A stretch of DNA of 17,386 nt from an uncultured Bacteroidales bacterium (GCA_937901185.1 CALCHR010000204.1:1-17386), one strand, 5' to 3'. Shown: positions 7,925 through 15,809, counted from the stretch's first letter. Notes: generated by a model from the sequence alone, not told the origin. Translations and numbers: made by a program.

Positions 7925-8048
7925 ATATAAAAAAAATATTTATTTATGGTCCTTTTTGGTCCTTTTTATTTTCCCTATGCATTTTTTAATTCCGGAACAT
8001 CAGGGCGGTATGGAAGCGCAGGAAAGAGGGTGGAGGAAGAGGGGCAAC

Positions 8049-8092
8049 AAAAAAGACTGCGGGCAGGAACTTTTCTGTTTCCTGCCCGCAGT
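8049..8092 (-). terminator. Rho-independent terminator of the M60-like peptidase gene
   Basis: A 14-bp perfect stem (8092-8079 with 8069-8056, ACTGCGGGCAGGAA on the minus strand) is followed by C and six T (8054-8049). It is 28 nt downstream of the stop codon. Confidence 0.93.
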
Positions 8093-8119
8093 TATTAAGA
8101 AATTATCAAAGGGGATGGA

Positions 8120-11100
8120 CTACTTGATGTAGCGCTTCTTGCCATTGATGATATAGATGCCGGGAGCTGTGATTTCCTTCAAGCGGCGGCCGCTGAGGTC
8201 GTAGATGCTACGGGGCTGCTTCGGGTCGGCGGTAATGCCTTCGATGGCCGAAGGATTGTTGGCGGCTGCCAAGAGGGCTTCATACTTAGCCTCGAGTTCG
8301 TCGAGGGCAGTGGCTATCTCTTCAGCGGTAGACTTGTCATTGTTGAGCACAAGGGTTGATGCGTACATTTGCTCGGCTGCATCTTCATACACTTCCTCTG
8401 AACCGGCATATTCCGGCTGGAGCGAATTGACGATGGTAACGGTGTTGTTCACAGCAAACTCTGAGATGGCAAAGAAGTTGCGTCCGCCATATTGATTGTT
8501 GCCGGGGCCTCTTGAGCCGTTCACAGTGAAACGAAGATAGCGATAGGGCTTGGAGCTGAGAATCTTGGCTGAGGTCCAGTAGGTACCGGTCTTTGTGTAA
8601 GCGGGCAAGGGGTTGGAGCCGCCGCTGGTCACAGTGATGAGTGCACGCTCGAAGGCTTTTCCGTTAGTACTACCTGCCACCTTGATGCTGGTGGGGGCAG
8701 GAGAGCCGGCGTTGGCACGGGTGGCGATGGTGAAGCTGAAGACGCTCATCTCTTTACCCTCACCAAGGTCTACCTGGAGATAGTGGTCCTCATTGACGGG
8801 TGTGCCGGAATACTGTGAGTGGAAATAGGTGGCAACATTGTTGTCGAGCAGGGCTGCCACGCCGCCGCCTTCGGAGGTATCGCCCACGATGTTCTGGTCG
8901 GCATTAGAGGAGAGCCAGTAGGGCTCGGTGATGGTGTCGGCCTGGAGGGGGAGCGGTCCGGCAAGCATTACGTCGTCGCCCATCTGCTTGAGGAGTTTTT
9001 TGGTCTGTCCGATAAGCAGGTCGAGCTCAATCTTGGCCAACTCAGCTTCGTTGAGTTCCACAGCGGTGATATACCACCAAGAGTTTTCATCGCCTTCGTA
9101 GTCCCAACCGAGGACGCCGATGCCGGAGTTGTAGTTGAGCGACTTGGAGTCGTCGTTCTGACACTGCAGGGCCATGTTGCCGCTGCCGAGATAGATAATC
9201 TTGAAGGGCACAGTAGCTGCGGTGCCGGTGGCGCTGCCTTGCTTGCCGTTGGGCAGAGCGTCAATGTAGGTGCCGGTGCTCTTGTTCTTGATGAAGTAGG
9301 TATCGTCGTTGCCGGCTTTCTCAAACACCCACTTCTGGGTCTCGCTGGACGACTTTTTCTTCTCGCCGACAAGTTTCTTGCTGTCGTTTACAGAGAGCAC
9401 GGTGCCTGTGGCCTTGTAGCACTCCACCACGTAGGTACTGCCGTTGATGATAGAGATTTTGGCCATGGGGTCTTTTTGCAACTTTTCAAAAGCAAGGAAG
9501 AGGGCTTCGTAGCTGGAGGCGTAGGCTTCCTTGTCGCGCTTGTTGTAGGCATCTTGTGCCACGGATACAGCCTCTTTGAGTTCCACGAGGCTGGCGCTGC
9601 GATAGTAGCCCACCTTCATGTTGGTGTCGTCGGTCAGTTTGATTACGGCGTTGGCCTCTTTCAGAAGAGCTGAAAGCAGGTTGCGCTGCATGGTGGCAAT
9701 ATTGGCAGAGGCGGCTATGGTGCTGCCGTCGCCGTTCATCACTTCCACTTGGGCTTCTTCCTTGACAAGCATCAAGGCTACCTTGTCGGTGATGGCCATG
9801 GTCTTCTTGTTAGAGAAAGCCACAACTTCGCCTTTGGCGTTGCGCACGAGGAAACCGATACCGCCGCTACCCTTGAGCGTCACCTTGTTGTTGGCGATGG
9901 TGTAGGTATAGCTCTTGGCGGGATTGTCGAAGAAGGCGTAGTTGCCCACGTCGGCTGTTTTCTGTCCGTCGTAGAGTTCGAGAGTCTTGCCAAGGCTGCC
10001 GGTGATGAGTTCGCCGGTGCCGTCGTTTATAAAGAGGGGTGTGATGTTTTCCTTATAGCCCTTGCCCTTGACGTAGGCGATGGCTTGGTCTATTTGCTGC
10101 TGGGTGCAGTTGTAGACAGAGTTAGAATAGTCGCCCACAAGGCGGTCGGTCATGGGAGTAAGGGCGCCGTGAGCGCGGAAGAACTCGGTGAGATCTTCGC
10201 CGGCAGCGTCGCAGGCTTTCTTATAGAAGTGGAGCAAGCCCTTCACACCGGTCTGCTGGTAGGCCTTGTTCATGGGGTCTTGGCGCAGCATCTCGTAGAG
10301 GCGGGGATAGAAAGAGGTGTTGTGGCCCAACACGTGGTAGTAGAGGAAGAGGCGATAGTACATGTGGGTGAGGGCCCAGATGTTGTTGTTATAGAAGTCG
10401 CCGCCATCGGTATTGAAGGCTTCGGCCACTCTCTCCAAAGAACCCTCGTCGCCATTGACGCGTGAGGTGCTCTTACCAAAATACCAAAGCACTACGTTGG
10501 AGAAGAGGTTGTTGGTAACCTCGGTCAAGCCGTTGAGCGTAAAAGGACCTTGGTGCTGGTGACCAATTTCGTGGGCGGGGCCCCAGTTGGAACCTGAGTT
10601 GCTGAAGATTTCGGAGATGATGCTTCCCATGGTGTTGTAGTGGTAACCTGAGTGGTCCCAGCTACCATACATATAGGCTGTACCGCCTACGCCGAAGGCC
10701 AAGCCATGTACATTATAATAGTCGGCATAGTCGCACTGGAAGCCATCGGTATCGTTTCCGGTGAAGGCAAAGATGCGGGGGTCTTTGGAGTAGAAAGATT
10801 TCCACTTGCTGTTGGCTTCGGCATATTCTTCCTCGCTGCTCAAGCCCATCAGCATACGTTCCCAGAGCATCACGTTGTCCCAGGCTTCTACGGTCTTCTC
10901 TACAATGTTCTTACCGGTCAGGTAGTAGTTCATACCCTTGTTGCCTTCGGTCTCTGCATCGAAGAAGGGGAACTGGAGGGTCATGTATTTACCCAAGATA
11001 GTGAGGCCGGTATGGGTGGCGCGAGCTGCGTAATAGTCCCAGTCTGCGTTGTTGTCGCCTTCGCCCCAAAGCTCATCGCCGGCAGCATTGTAGAAACCGT

Positions 11101-12271
11101 TGATGATACCGCCTTCGATGTGGATCTTCAGATTATCGTAGTCGGAGAGTTTGCGCCAGCGGGCCTTGTTGCCACGGCCGAACGCACCGGAGAATGTCTG
11201 CACCACGTAGTTGTAGCAACCAATCACATTGTCGCCGTAGATGGGCACTACGTTCAAGCCTTCGTGGAGCTCAACGCCGTCTCTGTGGCTGCCGCCGGGT
11301 TTGCCGTGGCCGGACCATGTGGAGAGATAAAGGGTGGCGCCGTCTTTGATTTTACCTTCTACCATGATGTAGAGGGTCTGGCGTGAGTTGGCATAGATAC
11401 CCATGGGGTTGTTCAAGTAAGCATGGGCATTGATGCCGAGGGGATTGGCGGCTTCTTCCTTATTGTTGTGCGGCTCGATGCACTGCACGCGGAAGCGTTT
11501 GGCATACTCTGCGTCCCATGCGGGCTTGCTGCTGTCCACGTTGTCTTCTTTCCAGGTGCCGGAGGGTATCATCTTCTGCACCATCTTCTGCAAGGTGACG
11601 GGCAGGCTCTTATACTTGGCATCCTGTTCCAGTTGGCTCAGTGTATAGGTTGAATAGGGAGCGTTGAGCTGAGTGCAGGCCTTGTCGGCAAAGAGTTGGC
11701 CGAGCGTGGTGGCCCAAGCTTCGATTTGAGTGCTTGAGGGATTCATGTTGGCCACTTCTTCCCAGTTTTTCTCCAGGTCTTCTGCAGAAACAGCTACTTC
11801 GCTGATGGTCCACTGTGTAGCGGCATTGTCGGTGCTCCAGCAAACAATGGTGCCGGTACCCGAACCATAGTGCATATAGCCCGAAGGATTGTTGTCGTTA
11901 GACGCACGCAGCGTATAGCCTGAACCTGCCTTGGTGCACTTGAACACACACTGAGCATCGAGCTGCTCTTCCTTCACAAGCGACCAGGCTGCTGAAGTCT
12001 GATTTGAGCTTCGCATATACAAGCCTGTGCCTAAGTTGCGCAAGCGATAGCTGCCTGTTGAAGGCTCGCTGACGTACCACAATTGGCTGTACTTGGTCTT
12101 GTCGGTGGGCGAAATGCTCATGGTAGAGCCGGCACCGGGAGCCAAGGACGAACCGGAGTTCTCAACATTGGTAAAGCAGTAGACCTTACCACCTGAAAGC
12201 TGCGCAAAGGCCACATAGGGCACAAACAGCAGCACGGAGAACAAAATTCTCCATACATTCTTTCTATTCAT
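8120..12271 (-). CDS. Secreted M60-like (mucin-type) zinc metallopeptidase with lectin-like and F5/8-type modules
   Basis: The protein has 1383 residues from ATG 12271; the in-frame ATG at 12319 would leave only a 13-nt leader and lacks a proper signal. The modules in order are: signal peptide 1-24 (MNRKNVWRILFSVLLFVPYVAFAQ shortened to its core VLLFVPYVAFA); a beta-trefoil/ricin-like region, about 28-158; an M60-like peptidase region, about 250-720, with HEIGH at 567-571 and the third zinc ligand E584 in LNGLTEVTNN; a helical segment, about 860-935; a second beta-trefoil-like region, about 940-1072; an F5/8 type C (discoidin) domain, about 1115-1276 (HYLQVDLGE, YRYLRFTV); a FIVAR-like helix pair, about 1285-1340; and a C-terminal tail with YDLSGRRL and GIYIINGKK. 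M60 enzymes cut host glycoproteins such as mucins. Export probably uses the route shared with the BspA-like protein. Confidence 0.9.
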   Translation of the reverse strand: MNRKNVWRILFSVLLFVPYVAFAQLSGGKVYCFTNVENSGSSLAPGAGSTMSISPTDKTKYSQLWYVSEPSTGSYRLRNLGTGLYMRSSNQTSAAWSLVKEEQLDAQCVFKCTKAGSGYTLRASNDNNPSGYMHYGSGTGTIVCWSTDNAATQWTISEVAVSAEDLEKNWEEVANMNPSSTQIEAWATTLGQLFADKACTQLNAPYSTYTLSQLEQDAKYKSLPVTLQKMVQKMIPSGTWKEDNVDSSKPAWDAEYAKRFRVQCIEPHNNKEEAANPLGINAHAYLNNPMGIYANSRQTLYIMVEGKIKDGATLYLSTWSGHGKPGGSHRDGVELHEGLNVVPIYGDNVIGCYNYVVQTFSGAFGRGNKARWRKLSDYDNLKIHIEGGIINGFYNAAGDELWGEGDNNADWDYYAARATHTGLTILGKYMTLQFPFFDAETEGNKGMNYYLTGKNIVEKTVEAWDNVMLWERMLMGLSSEEEYAEANSKWKSFYSKDPRIFAFTGNDTDGFQCDYADYYNVHGLAFGVGGTAYMYGSWDHSGYHYNTMGSIISEIFSNSGSNWGPAHEIGHQHQGPFTLNGLTEVTNNLFSNVVLWYFGKSTSRVNGDEGSLERVAEAFNTDGGDFYNNNIWALTHMYYRLFLYYHVLGHNTSFYPRLYEMLRQDPMNKAYQQTGVKGLLHFYKKACDAAGEDLTEFFRAHGALTPMTDRLVGDYSNSVYNCTQQQIDQAIAYVKGKGYKENITPLFINDGTGELITGSLGKTLELYDGQKTADVGNYAFFDNPAKSYTYTIANNKVTLKGSGGIGFLVRNAKGEVVAFSNKKTMAITDKVALMLVKEEAQVEVMNGDGSTIAASANIATMQRNLLSALLKEANAVIKLTDDTNMKVGYYRSASLVELKEAVSVAQDAYNKRDKEAYASSYEALFLAFEKLQKDPMAKISIINGSTYVVECYKATGTVLSVNDSKKLVGEKKKSSSETQKWVFEKAGNDDTYFIKNKSTGTYIDALPNGKQGSATGTAATVPFKIIYLGSGNMALQCQNDDSKSLNYNSGIGVLGWDYEGDENSWWYITAVELNEAELAKIELDLLIGQTKKLLKQMGDDVMLAGPLPLQADTITEPYWLSSNADQNIVGDTSEGGGVAALLDNNVATYFHSQYSGTPVNEDHYLQVDLGEGKEMSVFSFTIATRANAGSPAPTSIKVAGSTNGKAFERALITVTSGGSNPLPAYTKTGTYWTSAKILSSKPYRYLRFTVNGSRGPGNNQYGGRNFFAISEFAVNNTVTIVNSLQPEYAGSEEVYEDAAEQMYASTLVLNNDKSTAEEIATALDELEAKYEALLAAANNPSAIEGITADPKQPRSIYDLSGRRLKEITAPGIYIINGKKRYIK

Positions 12272-12338
12272 GGTCATAAAAAATATTTTGGTTTTTGGTT
12301 TTTCAAAGCAGTGCAACAAGGAGTCACTATATCGGGGA

Positions 12339-12346
12339 CAAAGGTA
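12339..12346 (-). promoter_or_regulatory. Promoter -7 box for the M60-like peptidase gene
   Basis: The minus strand reads TACCTTTG, a full match to TAnnTTTG. A weak TTTC lies about 19-20 nt upstream. The start site near 12332 gives a leader of about 60 nt to the ATG at 12271, which supports that start over 12319. Confidence 0.6.
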
Positions 12347-12486
12347 CGCATTTTTTTTGAGAGAAATGTTAACTGCCTACTTTTTTCAACCTCAGAATGT
12401 AAAACGATGGTTACAAAGAGATTGCAGAGAGGCTTTCGAGGAAAAACGGATGGGCAAAAACTCCACGAAATCATTTACCGGCATTA

Positions 12487-12569
12487 GTTACATAAGAAGT
12501 AACCACCGGTTACATGTGAAGTAACTCTTGGTTACATGTGAAGTAACCACCGGTTACACGCCGTGTAAC
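12487..12569. repeat. Four-unit 22-bp palindromic repeat upstream of the M60-like gene
   Basis: GTTAC-N7-GTAAC occurs four times. The GTTAC arms start at 12487, 12509, 12531 and 12553 and the GTAAC arms at 12499, 12521, 12543 and 12565: both series step by exactly 22 bp. The last unit has a longer perfect arm, GGTTACAC-GCC-GTGTAACC. Between units, GTAACCACCGGTTAC makes a second, nested palindrome. The array ends about 140 bp upstream of the -7 box and 46 bp beyond the rpsU terminator, so it is not in the rpsU transcript. Confidence 0.9.
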
Positions 12570-12614
12570 CAATTCCAGAAAACTACAAGGAACTGCTCGC
12601 CGCCTAAGAGAAAG

Positions 12615-12647
12615 AAAAATGCCCCGACTGTTTTCACAATCGGGGCA
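12615..12647 (-). terminator. Rho-independent terminator of rpsU
   Basis: The minus-strand stem TGCCCCGATTGT pairs with ACAGTCGGGGCA (one G-T pair) around a GAAA tetraloop (12647-12620), followed by five T (12619-12615). It is 27 nt after the rpsU stop. Confidence 0.93.
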
Positions 12648-12673
12648 CTACTTCGTTTCAAAAAAAACGTATC

Positions 12674-12865
12674 TTAGTCTTCGATAGAGCGAAGTTTCTG
12701 AGCATAGGCTGCACGCTCACGCTGCAAACGCTTCAAAACTGAAGGCTTGTCAAACTGTTGACGGGCACGGAGCTCTTTTACGATTCCGGTTTTTTCAAAT
12801 TTTCTCTTGAACTTCTTGAGGGCGCGTTCGATGTTTTCGCCATCCTTTACAGGTACTACGATCAT
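12674..12865 (-). CDS. rpsU: 30S ribosomal protein S21
   Basis: The 63-residue protein begins MIVVPVKDGENIERALKKF and continues with KRKFEKTGIVKELRARQQFDKPSVLKR, the S21 signature. S21 binds the 30S platform near the anti-Shine-Dalgarno end of 16S rRNA and helps initiation. Length and the basic C-terminus (KRLQRERAAYAQKLRS) fit Bacteroidales S21. The leader before the ATG is A-rich with no Shine-Dalgarno, as expected for this phylum. It has its own promoter and terminator and so is a single-gene unit. In related genomes the next gene is the Xer recombinase; here an accessory block separates them. Confidence 0.96.
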   Translation of the reverse strand: MIVVPVKDGENIERALKKFKRKFEKTGIVKELRARQQFDKPSVLKRLQRERAAYAQKLRSIED

Positions 12866-12920
12866 TTTTTTGATTTGGTTTATTTTGTTATTACTTAGTT
12901 TGCATAGTTCTTGCGAGGTG

Positions 12921-12952
12921 CAAAATTAAGCAATATTTTTATTTAGAGCAAA
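12921..12952 (-). promoter_or_regulatory. Promoter for rpsU
   Basis: On the minus strand, TTTG at 12952-12949, a 20-nt spacer, and TAATTTTG at 12928-12921 match the Bacteroidetes consensus fully. The start codon is 56 nt downstream of the -7 box. Confidence 0.82.
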
Positions 12953-13022
12953 TTTACTACTTTTTTTTTCGTCTCCGGTGGCCCGAAGAGGCATTTTAGC
13001 CGTTTTCTGAGGGGCGGATGGC

Positions 13023-13874
13023 TTATTTTGCCATGTGAACAGTTTGCTGCGGGAAGGGGAAATCGATGCCGGCGGCATTGAAGGCTTCATAGATTTTCTG
13101 GTGAATCTCATAGCGGACATCCCAATAGTCTTCCTGCTTCACCCACACACGCACCAAGAGGTTCACGCTGCTGTCGGCCAGCGCGTCGACGCCGATGAGC
13201 GGTGCGGGGTCGAGCAGGATGCGCTCGTCGGCCTTAAGCACGGCTTCTACCACGGGCTTCACGCGCTCCACGTCCTCGCCATAGTCGATGCCGACGGTCC
13301 ACTGCAAGCGGCGGATGGGCTCGGTGGAATAGTTGGTCACCACGGAGGTGCTCATCGAGCCATTGGGCACATAAACAATCTGATGGTCGGCAGTGCGCAG
13401 AATGGTATGGAAAATCTGAATCTCTACCACGCTGCCCGAAACGCCCTGCGCTTCTATCCAGTCGCCCACACGATAGGGCTTGAAGATAAGGATAATCATG
13501 CCGCCGGCTATGTTTTGCAAATTGCCGGAGAGCGCTACGCCGATAGCCACACCGGCCGAGGCCAAGAGGGCGGCGAAGGAGGTGGTATTAACTCCCAGTG
13601 CGCCGATGGTGGAGACAATGAGCAGGGTGATGAGCAAAATATTGACGGCGCTGCGCAAGAAACTCTGCACACCAACATCGATGTGACGGCGGTCGAGCAT
13701 CTTGGCCACCAGGTGGTTGAGAAACTTGATGAGCAGACGACCCAGCATAAACACCAGCAGAGCAGCGATGATGTGCTTGCCGGCGCTGACACCCATGTCA
13801 AACAGACGATTGACCACCTCGTCGAGGCGCGTCACGCTGAATTCTGTTTCTACAGTCTGAAGAAATGCTACCAT
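13023..13874 (-). CDS. mscS: MscS-family small-conductance mechanosensitive channel
   Basis: The 283-residue protein is close in length to E. coli MscS (286). Three membrane segments are readable at about 34-54, 75-93 and 97-130. The third has the pore-lining Gly/Ala pattern ASAGVAIGVALSGNLQNIAGG (103-125, shown here only in its first 20 residues or so). The MscS beta domain follows, starting with FKPYRVGDWIEAQGVSGSVV (131-150), and then VPNGSMSTSVVTNYS (169-183). The C-terminal alpha/beta domain ends FPFPQQTVHMAK, a frequent MscS ending. The channel opens under membrane tension and releases solutes during hypo-osmotic shock. It starts 33 nt after the capA-like stop with no terminator between them, so it is probably third in the nlpC-capA-mscS operon. 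Confidence 0.93.
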   Translation of the reverse strand: MVAFLQTVETEFSVTRLDEVVNRLFDMGVSAGKHIIAALLVFMLGRLLIKFLNHLVAKMLDRRHIDVGVQSFLRSAVNILLITLLIVSTIGALGVNTTSFAALLASAGVAIGVALSGNLQNIAGGMIILIFKPYRVGDWIEAQGVSGSVVEIQIFHTILRTADHQIVYVPNGSMSTSVVTNYSTEPIRRLQWTVGIDYGEDVERVKPVVEAVLKADERILLDPAPLIGVDALADSSVNLLVRVWVKQEDYWDVRYEIHQKIYEAFNAAGIDFPFPQQTVHMAK

Positions 13875-13907
13875 CTTCTTATATAATTATAGGTGCTTGC
13901 GGATAGG

Positions 13908-14936
13908 TTATTTGCGGGTGATGGCGCCGGTGTCGGAAATGCGGATGGGCGTATTGGGCACGTCGAGCTCTGTAAGGCGTTTCATCTCTTTCGCCACACG
14001 GTGCTGCGTATCGGGCAGCGGACCGGCACCGCGCTGCTGGATGAAGGAGTGGATTTGTCCGTCTACAAAACGACCATCGGAGAGCACACGCACCGTCACC
14101 ACAGGGGCGTAGCCCGATATGCCGGCGAGGTTGATGCCATAGGGCGTGCAGAAATTGCCCAAGCTGTAAGCGATAAAGTGGTTCTTGTAGACCTCGACAG
14201 CTCGCAGCACGTGAGGACCATGACCGAAGACCACGTCGGCGCCGGCGTCGATGCAGAAGTGGGCCAACTCGCGGATGGAGCCGCGATTCTCGCCGCAGAA
14301 AGTCTCGCGGCCGTAGGGCAAGCGATTGTGGGCTGAACCCTCAGCGCCGCCGTGGAACGACACAATCACAAAATCGGCCGCCGCACGCAGCTCGGTAATG
14401 ATGCGGCGCACGGTTTCCAGGTCGCGGTGGTCGCAAGTTTTCTGGTTGTGACTGAAGGCGCAAAAGCCGTAGCGACGGCCGTTTTTCTCCAGCACGGTCC
14501 ATTCGCAGCGGTCCTTCAGTCCGGCATATTTGATACCGATGCCGTCGAGCGCAGCCATGGTCGAAGCGATGCCGCCATCGCCAAAGTCGTTCACGTGGTT
14601 ATTGGCCAGGCTCAGAAAGTCGTAACCGGCCTCGCGCAGCAAAGGGGCATAGCTCACCGGGGTGCGAAAGGCATAGCTGATCTTCGACAGACGCTTCGTA
14701 CTCGTTCCGCCGTCGCAAAGCGAGCCTTCAAGATTGCCGGCAGCAAGGTCGGCGCTGCCGATGATGGGCGCCACGTGCTTGAACAACTGTCGGCCATCCT
14801 CGGGAGGTAGTTGGCGCTTCGGATAGGTGGTGCCCATCATGATGTCGCCGGTAAAGGCGAGCGTAAGGGTATCTACAGATTGAGCCATCGCCGTAAGACC
14901 TGCCCACAGCGATACGAAAAGTGCTAAAAATCTCAT
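13908..14936 (-). CDS. CapA-family (PGA_cap) metallophosphatase-fold protein, exported
   Basis: The protein has 342 residues from ATG 14936, chosen because MRFLALFVSLWAGLTAMAQS is a clean signal peptide; the frame extends 15 codons further upstream without similarity and would overlap the nlpC/P60 gene. Family motifs in order are FTGDIMMG (28-35), GNLEG (67-71), ANNHVNDFG (111-119), SFHGGAE (193-199), GADVVFGHGPHV (232-243) and AYSLGNF (256-262). These are the metal-site residues of the calcineurin-like fold in PGA_cap proteins. Bacillus CapA takes part in poly-gamma-glutamate capsule synthesis, but most Bacteroidales members have no assigned substrate and no capB/capC is near. It lies 19 nt after the NlpC/P60 stop. 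Family call is sure; capsule role is not. Confidence 0.9.
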   Translation of the reverse strand: MRFLALFVSLWAGLTAMAQSVDTLTLAFTGDIMMGTTYPKRQLPPEDGRQLFKHVAPIIGSADLAAGNLEGSLCDGGTSTKRLSKISYAFRTPVSYAPLLREAGYDFLSLANNHVNDFGDGGIASTMAALDGIGIKYAGLKDRCEWTVLEKNGRRYGFCAFSHNQKTCDHRDLETVRRIITELRAAADFVIVSFHGGAEGSAHNRLPYGRETFCGENRGSIRELAHFCIDAGADVVFGHGPHVLRAVEVYKNHFIAYSLGNFCTPYGINLAGISGYAPVVTVRVLSDGRFVDGQIHSFIQQRGAGPLPDTQHRVAKEMKRLTELDVPNTPIRISDTGAITRK

Positions 14937-14955
14937 AGGGATATTTTTTAAGATA

Positions 14956-15528
14956 CTAATTCTCGATGATGCGGCGAGCACCCAGATAACGACGACTGTA
15001 ATAAGAAGAGGTCGACTCGTCCACTATTACACCACGGCGACACGCATGGATAAACTTAAACTCCTTGCTCTCAGGGTCTACATCGGTCACAATTCCGACA
15101 TGGCCCACTGTCTTCGGAGCTTTAGGACCTCCAAAAAACACCAAGTCGCCCTTCTGCAACTCGCAAACATCTTCCACCTCAACGCCCTGCGTAAACTGCG
15201 AGCGCGAGGTGCGCAAAATGTCTATGTTCTCCTTCTTGAAAACATAGCTCGTAAAGCCGGAGCAGTCAAAAGCCTTCGGACCGCTCATACCACGACGATA
15301 GCGCACACCCAGATATTGCAACGCCGTCTTCACAATGCTGTCACCCTTGCTGATGCGTATCTCTTCGCAGTTCAGCACACTATCGGTGAGCACTGCCACA
15401 GAATCTGAAGCCTGGGTGAGGCTTGAAATCTTTGAGGCAGCAAACAACGAGGTAGCCGAAAGCAACACTGCCAAGGCCACAACTGAAAGTACTGACAAAA
15501 TCCTGATACGCACAGTTCGGATACTCAT
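14956..15528 (-). CDS. NlpC/P60 (C40) cell-wall endopeptidase, exported
   Basis: The 190-residue protein has an N-terminal hydrophobic signal or anchor, about 8-31 (ILSVLSVVALAVLLSATSLFA). The catalytic domain from about 60 holds C89 in FDCSGFTSYVF, H143 in VGHVGIVTDV and a third polar site at H161 in FIHACRRG, with LQKGDLVFFGG between. NlpC/P60 enzymes cut peptide stems of peptidoglycan, usually between D-Glu and the diamino acid. Size and the lack of SH3 domains match the small single-domain class. It is the first gene of the nlpC-capA-mscS operon and has a strong promoter. Its leader holds a 7-bp hairpin (CGTAGCC/GGCTACG, 15552-15592). Confidence 0.93.
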   Translation of the reverse strand: MSIRTVRIRILSVLSVVALAVLLSATSLFAASKISSLTQASDSVAVLTDSVLNCEEIRISKGDSIVKTALQYLGVRYRRGMSGPKAFDCSGFTSYVFKKENIDILRTSRSQFTQGVEVEDVCELQKGDLVFFGGPKAPKTVGHVGIVTDVDPESKEFKFIHACRRGVIVDESTSSYYSRRYLGARRIIEN

Positions 15529-15609
15529 TATCTAATATATAAAAGGCAAAACGTAGCCACACCGCATACCTAATAGCAACAAAAAGGCTACGCTCCAATT
15601 TTGAAAGTG

Positions 15610-15640
15610 CAAAATTAAACATTTCTTGGCTCATAGACAA
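15610..15640 (-). promoter_or_regulatory. Promoter for the nlpC/P60-capA-mscS operon
   Basis: On the minus strand, TTG at 15640-15638, a 20-nt spacer, and TAATTTTG at 15617-15610 match the Bacteroidetes consensus. The predicted start near 15603 gives a leader of about 75 nt. Confidence 0.75.
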
Positions 15641-15809
15641 GACTTTACAAAAAAATCTCCACCTCGAAAAACTCCACAATCCCTCTCCCGCCCCATCGCC
15701 AAAGGGATTCTCCACTCAAAAAAATATCACAAAAACTTTTCTACCTCGTCCCAAAAACACAGAAAGGACACGCTCAAAACAAGTTTTTTCAAAATATTCT
15801 CTCACAGAC
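15641..15809. other. Divergent intergenic region without a gene
   Basis: The stretch lies between two outward-facing promoters (15610-15640 minus, 15810-15840 plus). It is C- and A-rich, and I see no coding frame with family similarity and no clear hairpin. Confidence 0.5.

Larger units (their letters stand above)
7609..8047. other. Intergenic region upstream of the bspA-like gene
   Basis: No convincing gene lies in this 439-bp stretch. It holds a 7-bp hairpin (CGGTTCT/AGAACCG, 7680-7701), a four-unit 21-bp direct repeat, a candidate -7 box at 7917-7924, and a direct repeat of TGGTCCTTTT at about 7948-7967. A minus-strand frame of 97 codons (GTG 7898 to TGA 7605) crosses it and overlaps the bspA start as ATGA, but its composition does not look like a real protein. 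Confidence 0.6.
12320..12614. other. Intergenic region between rpsU and the M60-like gene
   Basis: This stretch contains a promoter -7 box for the peptidase gene and a four-unit 22-bp palindromic repeat. I see no gene in it; the plus-strand frame through it crosses the repeats and has no family similarity. Confidence 0.7.

Noticed and set aside
8819..11653. Long plus-strand open frames (for example 8819-9673, 9749-10465, 10652-11386)
   Set aside because: They lie wholly opposite the M60-like gene, whose GC-rich third positions keep the opposite frame open. Their translations show no family motifs.
7785..12569. Plain LytTR binding sites
   Set aside because: The 21-22-bp step fits, but the cores (GTAACTACTA, GTTAC-N7-GTAAC) do not match the known LytTR consensus on either strand, and array 2 is palindromic.
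13035..13886. Plus-strand frame of 283 codons
   Set aside because: It is a mirror of the mscS gene on the other strand; the minus frame carries clear MscS motifs.
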